A stretch of 64,000 nt of DNA from Akkermansiaceae bacterium (GCA_017798145.1 CP059069.1:3643226-3707225); one strand, 5' to 3'. Counted from the first letter of the stretch, positions 18,354 to 27,119 are shown. Translations and numbers: made by a program. The notes: generated by a model from the sequence alone, not told the origin.

Positions 18354-18890
18354 CTAGATGAGACCCTTGCGCTTCAGGTCGAAGGCGTTGATCTGGTGGG
18401 AGCGCAGTATCATCTCGAAGGAGAACTTGAGGATGGAGATTTCCCATGTGTCATCGACCCCCTCAATGATGGCGCGGGCGGGATTCCCGGTGCGGCGGAT
18501 GTCTTCCAGCACGCGTTCGCGGACGGTTTCCAGGGAGTCATGGATCAGCTCCTCGTTCACCGCTCCGCGCCTGAAGCGGAAGCCATATTGCAGGAAGGCG
18601 AGGTCGCGCCCCTGTTCCCTGAATTTCTCCACCATCGCATCGAAGCGCGCGCGGGCGTTCTCATCGAAGCCCTCCAGCTCGATGCCCCGGTAAGGCTCCG
18701 GGCGGAGGATGCGCGGCTTCATCGCCTCCACCTCCCCGGTGCGGATGCGCACCTTGCCCACCTGATCCATCGGCTCGCTGAGCAGCTGGAACTCGAAACG
18801 GGTCTCTCCGAAGGTCTGGATGCGGTGATCCGGCTCATGGAGCACACGGGTCGTCTCCATGGCGTATTGGATGTCGTCTTGGCTGGGCAC
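18354..18890 (-). CDS. conserved hypothetical protein, no family recognised
   Basis: 178 residues if the GTG at 18890 is used; an ATG at 18860 gives 168. The frame continues further upstream but that part is rich in Pro/Arg/Ser and looks non-coding, so the shorter start is preferred. The protein is charged, soluble and mixed alpha/beta (FGETRFEFQLLSEPMDQVGKV; then a helical ENARARFDAMVEKFREQ), with no signal peptide. It lies 48 bp upstream of the LysM gene and downstream of the acpP terminator, so it probably starts a transcription unit with LysM and accA. Confidence 0.6.
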   Translation of the reverse strand: MPSQDDIQYAMETTRVLHEPDHRIQTFGETRFEFQLLSEPMDQVGKVRIRTGEVEAMKPRILRPEPYRGIELEGFDENARARFDAMVEKFREQGRDLAFLQYGFRFRRGAVNEELIHDSLETVRERVLEDIRRTGNPARAIIEGVDDTWEISILKFSFEMILRSHQINAFDLKRKGLI

Positions 18891-18981
18891 TTTGGGAAAA
18901 AGCTGGGATGCAGGGGCGGAACCGCCGAAAGGGGATCGCGATCCGCGTGGCCGGATTATGCGCCGGATCTCGCAGGATTGC

Positions 18982-19019
18982 AAAGAAAAGGGCGGGAACC
19001 TTCCGGTACCCACCCTTTC
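18982..19019 (-). terminator. intrinsic terminator downstream of acpP
   Basis: On the minus strand AAAGGGTGGGTACC pairs with GGTTCCCGCCCTTT across a GGAA tetraloop, with one G-U type pair, followed by TTTTCTTT. It begins about 25 bp after the acpP stop and separates acpP from the next gene. Confidence 0.85.
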
Positions 19020-19043
19020 TGGTGAAAATGAAAGCCTGGTGGC

Positions 19044-19286
19044 TCAGCCTTTTTTGCTGGTGATGAAAGAAACCACATCGCTGACGGCCTGCAGTTTCTC
19101 CGCCTCATCGTCCGGCACCTCGACATCGAATTCCTCCTCTAGTGCCATGACAAGCTCGACGGTGTCGAGGGAGTCCGCGCCGAGATCCTCGACGAATTTC
19201 GCTTCCGGTGTGACCTGGTCGGCGCTGACGCCCAGTTGGTCCACGATGATATCCTTTACCCGTTCTTCGATCGATTTGTCTGACAT
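19044..19286 (-). CDS. acpP: acyl carrier protein
   Basis: 80 residues, acidic, the normal AcpP size. [18 protein letters not shown] carries the serine that receives 4'-phosphopantetheine. Carries growing acyl chains in fatty-acid synthesis. It stands alone here with its own terminator; the fab genes usually found with it are not in the window. Confidence 0.97.
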   Translation of the reverse strand: MSDKSIEERVKDIIVDQLGVSADQVTPEAKFVEDLGADSLDTVELVMALEEEFDVEVPDDEAEKLQAVSDVVSFITSKKG

Positions 19287-19397
19287 AATTGGTGAGTGGT
19301 TGTGTGTGTTGGTGGTTGGAAACGCTTACCGCTTGCGGACGCAGCATGGCAACAATGAAAAATTGGAAAAGGGGAAAAGCGCCACAAAGCGAAGATT

Positions 19398-20219
19398 CTA
19401 AGTGCCTTCCGCCGGTGCTTCCGGCTCTTCCTCCGGGGCGACAACGGTGTATTCGATGATTTCCCCGGAAAAATTCGCCCGGATCCGGGCCATGAGCTTT
19501 TCCGCAGGCTCGCCCTGATCCTTCTTGAAGCCGCCGTAGGTGAGTCCGTCAATCCTGGCGCTCCCCCGCCCGGAGCCGCCTTCATACTGGATCATCGCGA
19601 TGCCCTTGGTGTCCCATTTCCGCAGGTCGAGCGTTTTCATCTCCGCATACGGGATGCGCTTGCCGTTTGCGCTCACAAGCGCCTCGCCATCCGCGGTCAG
19701 GGAGCGGCGGGAGGTGCGAATCAGGAAAAAGAGAGCGCCGAGGGCGAGCCCGAGGCAGATGTAGAAAACGATGATCTGCTCGCGGATTTTCCCGGCATCG
19801 AAGGGCTGCTCCTTCACTTTCTCGCTCATCCGGTTCTCGCCTGAATACTCCTGCCACAGGAGGTTGTGCTGTAGCGGCTTGACCTTTTCGTAGTCCGTCA
19901 GCACGGGCGGCCATGGCATGGGCAGCTCCGTGTCCGCGGGGATGAGCGATCTGTCCTTCGGGAAATCGACGCTCTGCTTTTCCGCGTATTCCTTCCAGCC
20001 CTCTTCCGTCAGATCGCCCTTCGCATTCATCTCGGAAAACTTGGCGGTGGCCTTCGGGAAGGTTGCGTGGAGGTAGTATTCCAGGTTTTTCTCACGGTAT
20101 CCGGTGGTGCCGTCTATGTAAAAAAGCACGGCGAACACGCTGAACATCGCCAGCATCGCTCCGGCGCGGAGTGTGAACCAGGGGGTGGGTTTGCAGACGA
20201 TCTGCTCCGGGGCATTCAT
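19398..20219 (-). CDS. membrane protein of unknown function with two transmembrane helices
   Basis: 273 residues. Helix 1 is near 17-36 (LRAGAMLAMFSVFAVLFYI) and helix 2 near 148-167 (IIVFYICLGLALGALFFLI), with a charged ~110-residue loop between. The C-terminal ~100 residues look like a small beta-rich domain (LTADGEALVSANGKRIPYAEM) ending in a Glu/Pro-rich tail. Both termini are predicted inside and the loop outside. No family recognised. Neighbours are acpP (downstream) and an esterase. Confidence 0.7.
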   Translation of the reverse strand: MNAPEQIVCKPTPWFTLRAGAMLAMFSVFAVLFYIDGTTGYREKNLEYYLHATFPKATAKFSEMNAKGDLTEEGWKEYAEKQSVDFPKDRSLIPADTELPMPWPPVLTDYEKVKPLQHNLLWQEYSGENRMSEKVKEQPFDAGKIREQIIVFYICLGLALGALFFLIRTSRRSLTADGEALVSANGKRIPYAEMKTLDLRKWDTKGIAMIQYEGGSGRGSARIDGLTYGGFKKDQGEPAEKLMARIRANFSGEIIEYTVVAPEEEPEAPAEGT

Positions 20220-20280
20220 AGGCTGGGTCTAGGGAAAGCTGTGGGTCGGGGAAATGCAAGCCGCATCCGGCCTACACCGG

Positions 20281-21180
20281 TCAGTCCGCCCAGCGCTCCG
20301 CCAGCCATTTGTCCAGCAAGCCCGGCCATTGCGCAAGCGGCCCCTTGCCGTTCAGGCCGTAGCCGTGGCCCCCTTTCTCGAACATGTGCAGGGCGACGGG
20401 AACCTTGTTCTCCTTGCAGGCGGTGGCGAAGCGCAGGCTGTTGCGGCAGTCCACGCCGTCATCCGAGGTGGTCAGCAGGAATACCGGCGGGCTGTCCTTG
20501 GCCACCGCCTTTTCGGTGGAAAGCCTCTCCAGCAGCTCCGGCGCGGCGTTTTCCCCGGCGAGGTTCTTCCGCGAGCCGCTGTGGCCGATCCCGTCCATGG
20601 TGATCACCGGGTAGCAGAGGATCGCGAAATCAGGACGGGCGGAAAGCTTGTCGGTTTCATCCGATCTCTCTTCGGGAAAGGTGTCGGCGAAACGGGTCGC
20701 ACACAGCGAGGCGAGGTGGCCTCCGGCCGAGGAGCCCATCACGCCGATCCGCTCCGGCATGATGTTCCATTCCGCCGCATTGGCGCGGACGGTACGGATC
20801 GCGCGGCGGGCATCGAGGAAGGGCACCGGATATTGGTAGCCGAGGCCGGCACCGACGCGGTATTTCACCACAATGCCCGCTATGCCCCGCTCGTTGAGCC
20901 ACTTCGCGTATGCATGGCCCTCGTGCTCCATGGCGAGGATGCCGTACCCCCCGCCCGGGAAAATCACCGCCGCCGCCCCGTTGGCCTTTTCCTTCGGTGG
21001 CAGGTGCACCCAATACTGCGGCACCTCGATCATTTTCATCCGCCCGCCCTCGTAGGTGGACTCGGTTCCGGCAGGTGGCCGCACGGCACCGGGCGCTGCA
21101 CCGGGCCACAGGTTTTCCCACTCCGCGCGGAGCAGGGGCGAGAGCAAAACGGCGAAGATCAGGATTCTCATGGGGATCAC
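20281..21180 (-). CDS. secreted alpha/beta-hydrolase esterase (acetyl-xylan-esterase-like)
   Basis: 299 residues with a signal peptide (about 1-19). The fold is that of BD-FAE/esterase-lipase hydrolases: oxyanion loop PGGGYG near 75, nucleophile elbow GSSAGG near 150, acid in TSDDGVD and catalytic His in KGGHGYG. Homologues deacetylate plant polysaccharides; the substrate is inferred. The start overlaps the stop of the ThuA gene (ATGA), so the two are co-translated. Confidence 0.85.
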   Translation of the reverse strand: MIPMRILIFAVLLSPLLRAEWENLWPGAAPGAVRPPAGTESTYEGGRMKMIEVPQYWVHLPPKEKANGAAAVIFPGGGYGILAMEHEGHAYAKWLNERGIAGIVVKYRVGAGLGYQYPVPFLDARRAIRTVRANAAEWNIMPERIGVMGSSAGGHLASLCATRFADTFPEERSDETDKLSARPDFAILCYPVITMDGIGHSGSRKNLAGENAAPELLERLSTEKAVAKDSPPVFLLTTSDDGVDCRNSLRFATACKENKVPVALHMFEKGGHGYGLNGKGPLAQWPGLLDKWLAERWAD

Positions 21181-22142
21181 TTTTTCAGTTCGAAGGCGCG
21201 GGATGACGAGGCCTCCGCTCCGGGGAAATCCTTAGGGACTTCCTGCGTGACCTTGCCGGTCGCCGCCCATTCGCTGCCGCGCTGGAGCGTGACGATGAAT
21301 CCGACGCTCTCAAGCGCCTCCGTGTCATGTCCCAGCGTGGTGTGGAAAACCCGGCCTTTCCCGTAATCGATCACCATCAGCATCGGCTCGTTGCGACCGG
21401 CTTCCTTCAGCGCCGGGGTGTCGGCTGCGGTCGCAAGGATGGTCATGTTTTCCGCCGGGCCGCGCAGCATGGAATAGCATTCGTCCTTCGCATGCATCCA
21501 GAAATCCGGGACACCCCTCGTGATCGGGTGCTCCTTGTCCCGCATCGTGATGAGAAATTCGCTTTGCGGGCCGTGCGTGCCGCATTTGCCCGGCCCATCG
21601 TCGCGGACAACCTTGCCATCCGCATCGTAATACACATACGGGCCGGACTTCTCGTTGCGCCCGCCCCACCCGCCCAGGCCGATCATCCTGTTGAACTCCA
21701 CCCAGTTCCCCCAGCTGTTGTTCGCCGCATGCACCACCACCAGGCCGCCGCCCGCCTTCATGTAATCCTCCAGTGCCAGCCTGGTCTTCTCCGGCCAATC
21801 CGCCGCGCCGAACCCGAAGTTGCTCACCACGACATCGTATCCGGAGAAATCGGGTGCGAAATCAGGATCGGGCATTGGCTTTTCCATCCCTTCCGATTCC
21901 CCGGCGCCCGCGAGCGGCAGCCATTTTTCCTCGCGCTTGAAATTCGAGATGAACTTCGTCCTCGCAACATCCACCTCGAACAGGCCAGTGTCCGCCAGAT
22001 ATTGCTTCATCATCACCGTCGCCTTCGGCCAGACCGCGTGGTTGTTTTGCCCATCGACGATCAGCGCCTTGAGTTTCTCCGCAGCGGTCGCTGGGAGCGC
22101 TAGGAGGACGACGGCGGGCAGCGCAAGGAAAGTCTGTTTCAT
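21177..22142 (-). CDS. secreted ThuA-domain protein
   Basis: 321 residues with a signal peptide cleaved after about residue 20 (PATAA). The ThuA fold resembles a class I glutamine amidotransferase: ALIVDGQNNH at the start, GYDVVVSNFGFG, and VVVHAANNSW at the position of the nucleophile elbow. The family is linked to trehalose/disaccharide and polysaccharide use, and secreted copies are abundant in Verrucomicrobiota and Planctomycetota, but the biochemical activity is poorly defined. First gene of the two-gene operon with the downstream esterase. Confidence 0.88.
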   Translation of the reverse strand: MKQTFLALPAVVLLALPATAAEKLKALIVDGQNNHAVWPKATVMMKQYLADTGLFEVDVARTKFISNFKREEKWLPLAGAGESEGMEKPMPDPDFAPDFSGYDVVVSNFGFGAADWPEKTRLALEDYMKAGGGLVVVHAANNSWGNWVEFNRMIGLGGWGGRNEKSGPYVYYDADGKVVRDDGPGKCGTHGPQSEFLITMRDKEHPITRGVPDFWMHAKDECYSMLRGPAENMTILATAADTPALKEAGRNEPMLMVIDYGKGRVFHTTLGHDTEALESVGFIVTLQRGSEWAATGKVTQEVPKDFPGAEASSSRAFELKK

Positions 22143-22561
22143 GGGCTCAGCATACGGCCCTGGGACTGGGCTTCGATCAAAAAGTCGCGCTCCGTGCGAC
22201 GTTCAAGCCGATGCTTCGGATCCGCTCCAGAGGCCGGATTCGCAAGCCCCCGCTGATTCGTCTTGGTTTATAAGGGATGGGGCCCGGTATCCCACCTGAA
22301 ACCACTTTCCCGCCCCCATCGGTTGTTTCCGGCTCTCCATCAGGCTCGCTTGGGCGATGGAGCCCTCATTACTCGCGAAAATGTCGCCTGGTCGTTCAGA
22401 AAGGCCAGAACCGGATACGAGTGCCTTTCCTCGGATTCGGCTCATCGAAAAAAAACCAGCGCTTGCCCCCCTTCCTGGGGAACAACCCTACCTGTAAGCT
22501 TCCCTTGCCGTGAGACAGGCTGAAAGTAGAGGATTCGGGTCGCAACCAGAGACACCGAACC
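22143..22561. other. 419-bp intergenic region without a recognisable gene
   Basis: Neither strand holds a convincing coding frame. It should contain the minus-strand promoter of the ThuA operon and, at its right, the missing left end of the IS3 remnant. An imperfect hairpin (GGCTCTCCATC against GATGGAGCC) lies near 22333-22367. Confidence 0.5.
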
Positions 22562-22660
22562 ATGAAGAAGAGCAAATTCACGGCGAGCCAGATCGTGGCG
22601 ATCCTCAAGGAGGCCGATGCCGGGATGAAAGTCGCCGATGTCTGCCGCAAGCACGGCATT

Positions 22661-22714
22661 TGCGGGATGGAATGAAGGGGAATCAGTCCCGCCATGTCGC
22701 TTCGCTCCATTGCC
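22661..22714. repeat. small palindromic insertion inside the IS3 orfA
   Basis: Sequence foreign to the transposase, with arms ATGGAATGAAG (22667-22677) and CTTCGCTCCAT (22700-22710) that pair at 9 of 11 positions plus one wobble. An inner GGGA/TCCC stem is also present. Its size and symmetry are those of a REP-like or miniature palindromic element. Exact ends cannot be fixed without an intact copy of the IS. Confidence 0.6.
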
Positions 22715-22865
22715 AGCCGACCTGCTACAACTGGAAGAGCAAATACGGAGGCCTCGGGGTCTCCGAACTCAAGCGCATCAGGGAACTCGAGGCCGAGCAC
22801 TCCAAGCTCAAGCGCATGTATGCGGATCTCGCCATGGAGAACGATGCCTTGAAGGAGCTGATCGA

Positions 22866-22872
22866 AAAAAAG
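22866..22872 (+). promoter_or_regulatory. IS3 -1 ribosomal frameshift slippery site
   Basis: A AAA AAG heptamer in the orfA frame, twelve bases from the orfA stop. A -1 slip here continues directly into the orfB frame (next codons GCT CTG AGG), the standard way IS3 elements make the OrfAB transposase. Confidence 0.75.
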
Positions 22873-23384
22873 CTCTGAGGCCGGTCGAACGCCGGGAGGC
22901 GGTCGGCTGGCTCGTCGGAGAGCGTTCGATGCCCGTGTCACGCGCCTGCCGTGCCATGAAGCTCGGGCGTGCGCGGTTCTACCGTCCGCAGCGCGACGGT
23001 GCCGCGCACGACGCACCCGTCATCTCCCGGCTCAACGAGATTGTCGCGAAACACGGGCGCTGGGGCTTCTGGAAATGCTTCCACTGGATGCGCCTCAAGG
23101 GCGAGACCTGCATCCACAAGCGCGTTTGGAGGGTTTGCAAATCCATGAAGCTCAACCTTCCCAGGCGAGCCAAGAGGAGGCTGCCGGCTCGCGTCAGGGA
23201 ACCGCTCAGCGCTCCGCCGCAGGCGGATCTCCAGTGGTCGATGGACTTCATGCACGACACTCTTTATCACGGCAAACGCTTCCGGACGATCAACGTCCTC
23301 GACGAGGGCATCCGCGAAGTCCTCGCCATCGACATCGTAATATTCCATCGTAATATTCCCATCGTAATATTCCAGGAAAACTGA
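22872..23384 (+). pseudogene. IS3-type transposase orfB, 3'-truncated
   Basis: About 155 residues of transposase. It has the N-terminal helical domain (SRACRAMKLGRARFYRP), a GRWGFWKCFHWMRLKG segment, and the first strand of the DDE domain with QWSMDFMHDTLYHG, whose Asp is the first catalytic acid. Similarity ends after VLAIDI; the frame then runs through the 13-bp repeats to a stop at 23384. The second Asp and the Glu are lost, so it is inactive. Confidence 0.85.
23334..23373. repeat. three copies of a 13-bp direct repeat at the IS3 breakpoint
   Basis: ATCGTAATATTCC occurs at 23334, 23347 and 23361, identical in all three, with one extra C before the last. The first copy overlaps the point where transposase similarity ends. 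AT-rich compared with both flanks. Confidence 0.85.
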
Positions 23385-23428
23385 AAGAAAACCTTTGACT
23401 GCTTGGAAAATCCGGGCAGGATGGGGGT

Positions 23429-24523
23429 ATGTCAGGCAAGAAAGGAACGAAGCGTTGGCTCACTCCGTGGGCGGAATCCGAGGAAAGGCCGTCCGTATAC
23501 CACCTTACGTCTCGCGTGGTTGATCGGCGGTTCGTGTTCGGTGATGAGGAGCGGGGGAAATTCCGCATGTTCATGCGGATGATGGAGAGCTTCAGCGGCT
23601 GCCGGGTGCTTTCCTACTGTGTGATGTCGAACCATTTCCATATCCTGCTTGAGGTTCCGCCGATGCCGAAGGGCGGGCTGAGCGATGCGGAGCTTCTCAG
23701 GAGGCTTGGCGTTCTCTACGGCGAGAATTTCGTGAAAAGCGTGGCCGATGAGCTTGCCGCGGCGCGGGCGGAAGGCGATGGCGAAGGGGGGAACGCGTAT
23801 CCGGTTGCTGGGATCCACGGACGTTTCACGCCCAGGATGCATGATTTGAGCGATTTCATGAAGACTCTCTTGCAGAGATTCACCCGTTGGTTCAACCGCA
23901 CGCACAACCGCACGGGAACGCTTTGGGAGGATCGTTTCAAGAGCGTGATCGTGGAGAGCGGAACGGCGGCAAGGACGATCGCGGCCTACATCGACCTGAA
24001 TCCGGTTCGTGCCGGGATGGTTTCCGATCCTGCGGATTACCGCTGGAGCAGCTACGGCGAGGCGGTGGGCGGTGGCGCGAAAGGCAACGGGAAGAAGGCG
24101 CGCGAAGGGCTTGTGCGAGCCTGTATTAGCCACAAGGGCGCGGGTTTTGAGGCGGAGAGATGGAAGGATGTTTCAAGGATCTACCGCCGTGCGATGGGCA
24201 TGGCGCTGGGACGGAAAAGCGGGATGACGGATGTTGGCAAGGCGCAACACGCGACCAAGAACGAGGAAGAGATGCTTGCGTCGAAAGACAACCAGACGGT
24301 GCTGCCAGACCTCGGCATGGCCGGGATGTTGATGAAACGGGTGAGGTACTTCACAGACGGTGCGGTGATCGGGAGCAAGGAGTTCGTGAACGAGGCCTTC
24401 GCGGGGGCGCGGGATCGGTTTTCCAAGAGGAGGAAGGATGGAGCGCGACGAATGCGCGGCAGCGGCGCGGCGGCGAAGGGGGTGCTCTGGAGCGTGCGGG
24501 ATTTGCGGGTGGGCGTCGGTTGA
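23429..24523 (+). CDS. REP-associated tyrosine transposase (RAYT), Y1/IS200-like
   Basis: 364 residues. The Y1_Tnp domain is in the first ~210: YHLTSRVVDRRFVFG, the metal-binding HUH-type SNHFHILLEVP near residue 70, and TLWEDRFKSVIVES followed by AAYIDLNPVRAGMV holding the expected catalytic Tyr. The C-terminal ~150 residues are a longer basic extension than in IS200 TnpA, as in RAYTs. These enzymes nick single-stranded REP hairpins, and REPIN spread is attributed to them. The gene appears intact, unlike the IS3 fragment 45 bp upstream, and ends with no sign of a partner orf. Confidence 0.88.
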   Translation: MSGKKGTKRWLTPWAESEERPSVYHLTSRVVDRRFVFGDEERGKFRMFMRMMESFSGCRVLSYCVMSNHFHILLEVPPMPKGGLSDAELLRRLGVLYGENFVKSVADELAAARAEGDGEGGNAYPVAGIHGRFTPRMHDLSDFMKTLLQRFTRWFNRTHNRTGTLWEDRFKSVIVESGTAARTIAAYIDLNPVRAGMVSDPADYRWSSYGEAVGGGAKGNGKKAREGLVRACISHKGAGFEAERWKDVSRIYRRAMGMALGRKSGMTDVGKAQHATKNEEEMLASKDNQTVLPDLGMAGMLMKRVRYFTDGAVIGSKEFVNEAFAGARDRFSKRRKDGARRMRGSGAAAKGVLWSVRDLRVGVG

Positions 24524-24805
24524 ACTTCCCGTATCACGAAAATTGGATCAGAGCTGCCTCATGGCAACATCCTGAGTGAAATTTCGTAGGGAAATAGTAG
24601 GGCTTTCCCGTTAGCTCGGGGCATTTTGCGGGATAGGTAGGAGGGTTCATGGCCAGGCCGATTCGATTCAAATATCCGGGTGCTTGGTAACACATCATGG
24701 TAACGCGGCGATTGGGGGCGCTTTTCGAGGACGCCGCCTACCGGGAGGCTTTTATCGCCGGTGTGGGCGGGGGGGGGTAAATCGGAGCGTTCCCGCCATG
24801 TTCGG
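24524..24805. other. 282-bp intergenic region, no gene seen
   Basis: Between the convergent RAYT and panC genes. It includes a GTAG at about 24595 followed by GGCTTTCCCGTTAGCTCGGG, a weak hairpin that could be a REP-type end for the RAYT, and a run of ten G near 24769. No coding frame was recognised. Confidence 0.4.
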
Positions 24806-25639
24806 TCATCTCGGCGGGATGACGATGTGGTCGATGAGGCGGACATCGCCGTAGAAAACGGCGCAGGCGAGGACGGAGCGGCTGGTTAGGGTTTCTACGG
24901 GAAGAAGGGTTTCCGCATCGACGAGCGAGAGATAGTCGATGCGGGCGTGGGGCGAGGCCTCGATGGAGGCCCTTGCTGTTGCGAGCATGTCATGGGGAGA
25001 TGTTTTTTCGGACGCCTTGCTGAGCGCCTTGCGGATGCGGGGTGCATCGGCGCGGTGTTCGGGGGTGAGCCTTGCGTTGCGTGATGACTTCGCTAGGCCG
25101 TCGTCGTCGCGGACGGTGGGGTGGGGGATGATTTCCACACCGAGGTCGAGGTCTCGGATCATGCGGCGGATGATGGCGAGCTGTTGGAAATCCTTTTCGC
25201 CAAAGACAGCGGCATCGCAGCGGGTGAGGTTGAAAAGTTTCAGGACAACGGTGCAGACCCCATCGAAGTGCCCGGGCCGTGTAGCTCCGCAGAGGTGCTT
25301 GGATAGGGATGACTCTATGACGGTGACCGAGCGATCGGGCGCATACATTCCGGAGGCTTTCGGTGCGAACACTATGTCCGCTCCCTGGCGCTCGCAGATG
25401 ACCAGATCTGCGGCGAGGGCGCGGGGATAGCTTTCGAGGTCGCCGATGCGGTCGAACTGGATGGGGTTGACGAAGATGGAGACGATGACGGTGCCGGTTT
25501 GCCCCGCCTTTTCCCGTGCGAGGCTGATGAGGGAGGAGTGTCCCGGGTGGAGGGCGCCCATGGTTGGGACGAGGATGATGGGGCTTCCGCAATGAGGGAG
25601 CAGGTTGCGGAGTTCGGATGTGTTGGCGGCGGTCCTCAT
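24806..25639 (-). CDS. panC: pantothenate synthetase
   Basis: 277 residues, normal length. Joins pantoate and beta-alanine with ATP to give pantothenate. VPTMGALHPGHSSLI is the nucleotide-binding HIGH-like motif, VFGEKDFQQL lines the active site and LAKSSRN is the family KMSKS-like loop. The ATG overlaps the stop of pgsA by 4 bp. Confidence 0.96.
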   Translation of the reverse strand: MRTAANTSELRNLLPHCGSPIILVPTMGALHPGHSSLISLAREKAGQTGTVIVSIFVNPIQFDRIGDLESYPRALAADLVICERQGADIVFAPKASGMYAPDRSVTVIESSLSKHLCGATRPGHFDGVCTVVLKLFNLTRCDAAVFGEKDFQQLAIIRRMIRDLDLGVEIIPHPTVRDDDGLAKSSRNARLTPEHRADAPRIRKALSKASEKTSPHDMLATARASIEASPHARIDYLSLVDAETLLPVETLTSRSVLACAVFYGDVRLIDHIVIPPR

Positions 25640-26217
25640 GGGGTTTCGGTGACACGGAGGATGGCGATGCCCTGGCGGATGTATTCAAGCATGGAGAGGA
25701 TGATGAAAACCGATGCGATCAGACAGGGGTAGGCGGGCGGCAGATCCACCACTTGGAGCATCACCCAGGCGAGTACGACGAAGAGCGCGAAGGTGCAGGC
25801 TTTCCCGGTCCAATGCGGTTTGATGGCCACCTTTTTCCCTGCGGAATAGAGTATGCGGATCCCGGCAAGGATCACAACATCGCGCAAGACCACAATCCCG
25901 CAGAACCAGATCGGAAGCCCCCATCCGTCGGGGCCCCATTCGAGGAGGGTGAGAATGATGACGGCGCTGAAGACGAGCGCCTTGTCTGCGATGGGATCAA
26001 GGAATGCGCCGAGTTCCGAGATTTGGTTGAAATGGCGGGCGATCCAGCCATCGATCCCGTCGCTGGCGGCGGCGGCGATGAAGACGGCGAGCGCGGCGAG
26101 GCGGTATTCCTCCACGGGTGCTCCATTTCCGACGCTGAGGCCATAGGCGACGGCCAGCACGGCGAAGACCGGCACCAGAAACATCCGGAGGATGGTGATT
26201 TTCGTGGCGAAGGTCAT
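25636..26217 (-). CDS. pgsA: CDP-diacylglycerol-glycerol-3-phosphate 3-phosphatidyltransferase
   Basis: 193 residues, integral membrane enzyme of the CDP-alcohol phosphatidyltransferase family. DGIDGWIARHFNQISELG plus FLDPIADK reproduces the DGx2ARx8Gx3Dx3D active-site signature. It commits CDP-diacylglycerol to phosphatidylglycerol. Several hydrophobic helices surround the motif. First of a coupled pair with panC, an unrelated pathway. Confidence 0.93.
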   Translation of the reverse strand: MTFATKITILRMFLVPVFAVLAVAYGLSVGNGAPVEEYRLAALAVFIAAAASDGIDGWIARHFNQISELGAFLDPIADKALVFSAVIILTLLEWGPDGWGLPIWFCGIVVLRDVVILAGIRILYSAGKKVAIKPHWTGKACTFALFVVLAWVMLQVVDLPPAYPCLIASVFIILSMLEYIRQGIAILRVTETP

Positions 26218-26272
26218 GCCACGAGGCTATCAGGCGCTTCCGTGAAAGGGAACGAGGAAACGCGGCCTGTTC

Positions 26273-26971
26273 CTACCAGTTGATGTTTTGCCCGCGGGTG
26301 TCGATGTGGGTGAAGCTGGAGTAGCTCCCCACGCCGCCCTTGAAAAGTCCGCGGTCGCGCAGGCTGCGGGTGGCGGCGGTGACATTGCGGGCGGAGGTGT
26401 GGAACTGCACGTCCACGGCCACGTTTGCCTGGTGCCATGAGTGGGACTTCGCGCCGGAGCAGCGGGCGTTGTATTGCGGGCTGCGGTATGCGGAAACGAT
26501 TTCCTTCACCCCGACGTTCATTTCCGAGGACACGCGGTCGATGACTTTGAGGGTGTATCCCATACGGGTCCACCACTGGCGGGGCGGAAGGCTGTTCCAG
26601 ACGCCGCCGCGCTCCTTGGCGTGGGCCGCGATTACGTCCTGGGCGCTGATGTTGCGCATTTTCAGGGAATTCAGGTAGGCGGCGTATGCGTCCAGATTGC
26701 GACCCTGAAGCCGGACCCATTCCTCGGGGAATCCGCCGATGTTTTTGGTGGGAGCTGAGTTGCGAGCCATACGCGCATCACTCGGGATCGTCCTAACCTT
26801 CACAACGGGGACATCGTCCTTCTTTTCCCAGAACCATGCGCTTGCCTGAGTGGAGGAGGAACAGAATGCGGCGCCTGCAAGACCCAGCGTTCCGATGAGC
26901 TTGCGGCGGCTGGTGAAAGAGTCCGATGGGTTTCCGGGTGTCAGGTCGGTCGGGGCTTTCGGGTAGGTCAT
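26273..26971 (-). CDS. exported DUF882 / M15-type peptidoglycan peptidase-like protein
   Basis: 232 residues from the ATG at 26971. A twin-arginine-like signal is visible (SRRKLIGTLGLAGAAF). The C-terminal domain has the M15 (YcbK/DUF882) zinc motifs: SAYRSPQYNA, SHSWHQANVAVDVQF with the His and Asp ligands, and FTHIDTRG with the last His. Family members cut or bind peptidoglycan. The frame extends upstream to 27154, but that part overlaps the lnt terminator and reads unlike protein. 55 bp upstream of pgsA. Confidence 0.82.
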   Translation of the reverse strand: MTYPKAPTDLTPGNPSDSFTSRRKLIGTLGLAGAAFCSSSTQASAWFWEKKDDVPVVKVRTIPSDARMARNSAPTKNIGGFPEEWVRLQGRNLDAYAAYLNSLKMRNISAQDVIAAHAKERGGVWNSLPPRQWWTRMGYTLKVIDRVSSEMNVGVKEIVSAYRSPQYNARCSGAKSHSWHQANVAVDVQFHTSARNVTAATRSLRDRGLFKGGVGSYSSFTHIDTRGQNINW

Positions 26972-27083
26972 AGTGTGGAATTTGATGTCTGAGTGAGCGG
27001 GAAACGTGCCAAATCGAGCGTCCGGATGGTGCACGCATACCGTAATTCCCGCTACCCAAGCAGCCCAAGCCGATCGGACAAGC

Positions 27084-27104
27084 AAAAAAAGCCGCCTGGG
27101 GGCT
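27084..27104 (-). terminator. probable intrinsic terminator after lnt
   Basis: On the minus strand AGCC pairs with GGCT around a 7-base loop and is followed at once by seven T. The stem is short, so strength is uncertain. It is 16 bp past the lnt stop. Confidence 0.45.
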
Positions 27105-27119
27105 AACAATTCCTGGGAT

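Larger units (their letters stand above)
22562..22878 (+). pseudogene. IS3-type transposase orfA, interrupted
   Basis: The first 33 codons (MKKSKFTASQIVAILKEADA ... VCRKHGI) are a normal IS3 helix-turn-helix start. About 55 foreign bases follow, with an in-frame TGA at 22673. The rest of orfA resumes in another frame at about 22718 (CYNWKSKYGGLGVSELKRI, then a leucine-zipper-like ELEAEHSKLKRMYADLAMEN) and ends at 22878. The protein cannot be made intact. Confidence 0.85.
22562..23337 (+). mobile_element. truncated IS3-family insertion sequence remnant
   Basis: Holds a broken orfA and a 3'-truncated orfB with the usual -1 frameshift arrangement. The right end with the second half of the DDE domain and its terminal repeat is missing. 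The left terminal repeat could not be placed with confidence. The right boundary is set where transposase similarity stops, at the first 13-bp repeat. Confidence 0.8.

Noticed and set aside
23334..23373. Repeats at the IS3 breakpoint, considered as a CRISPR start
   Set aside because: Units are 13 bp and directly adjacent, with no spacers and no cas genes.
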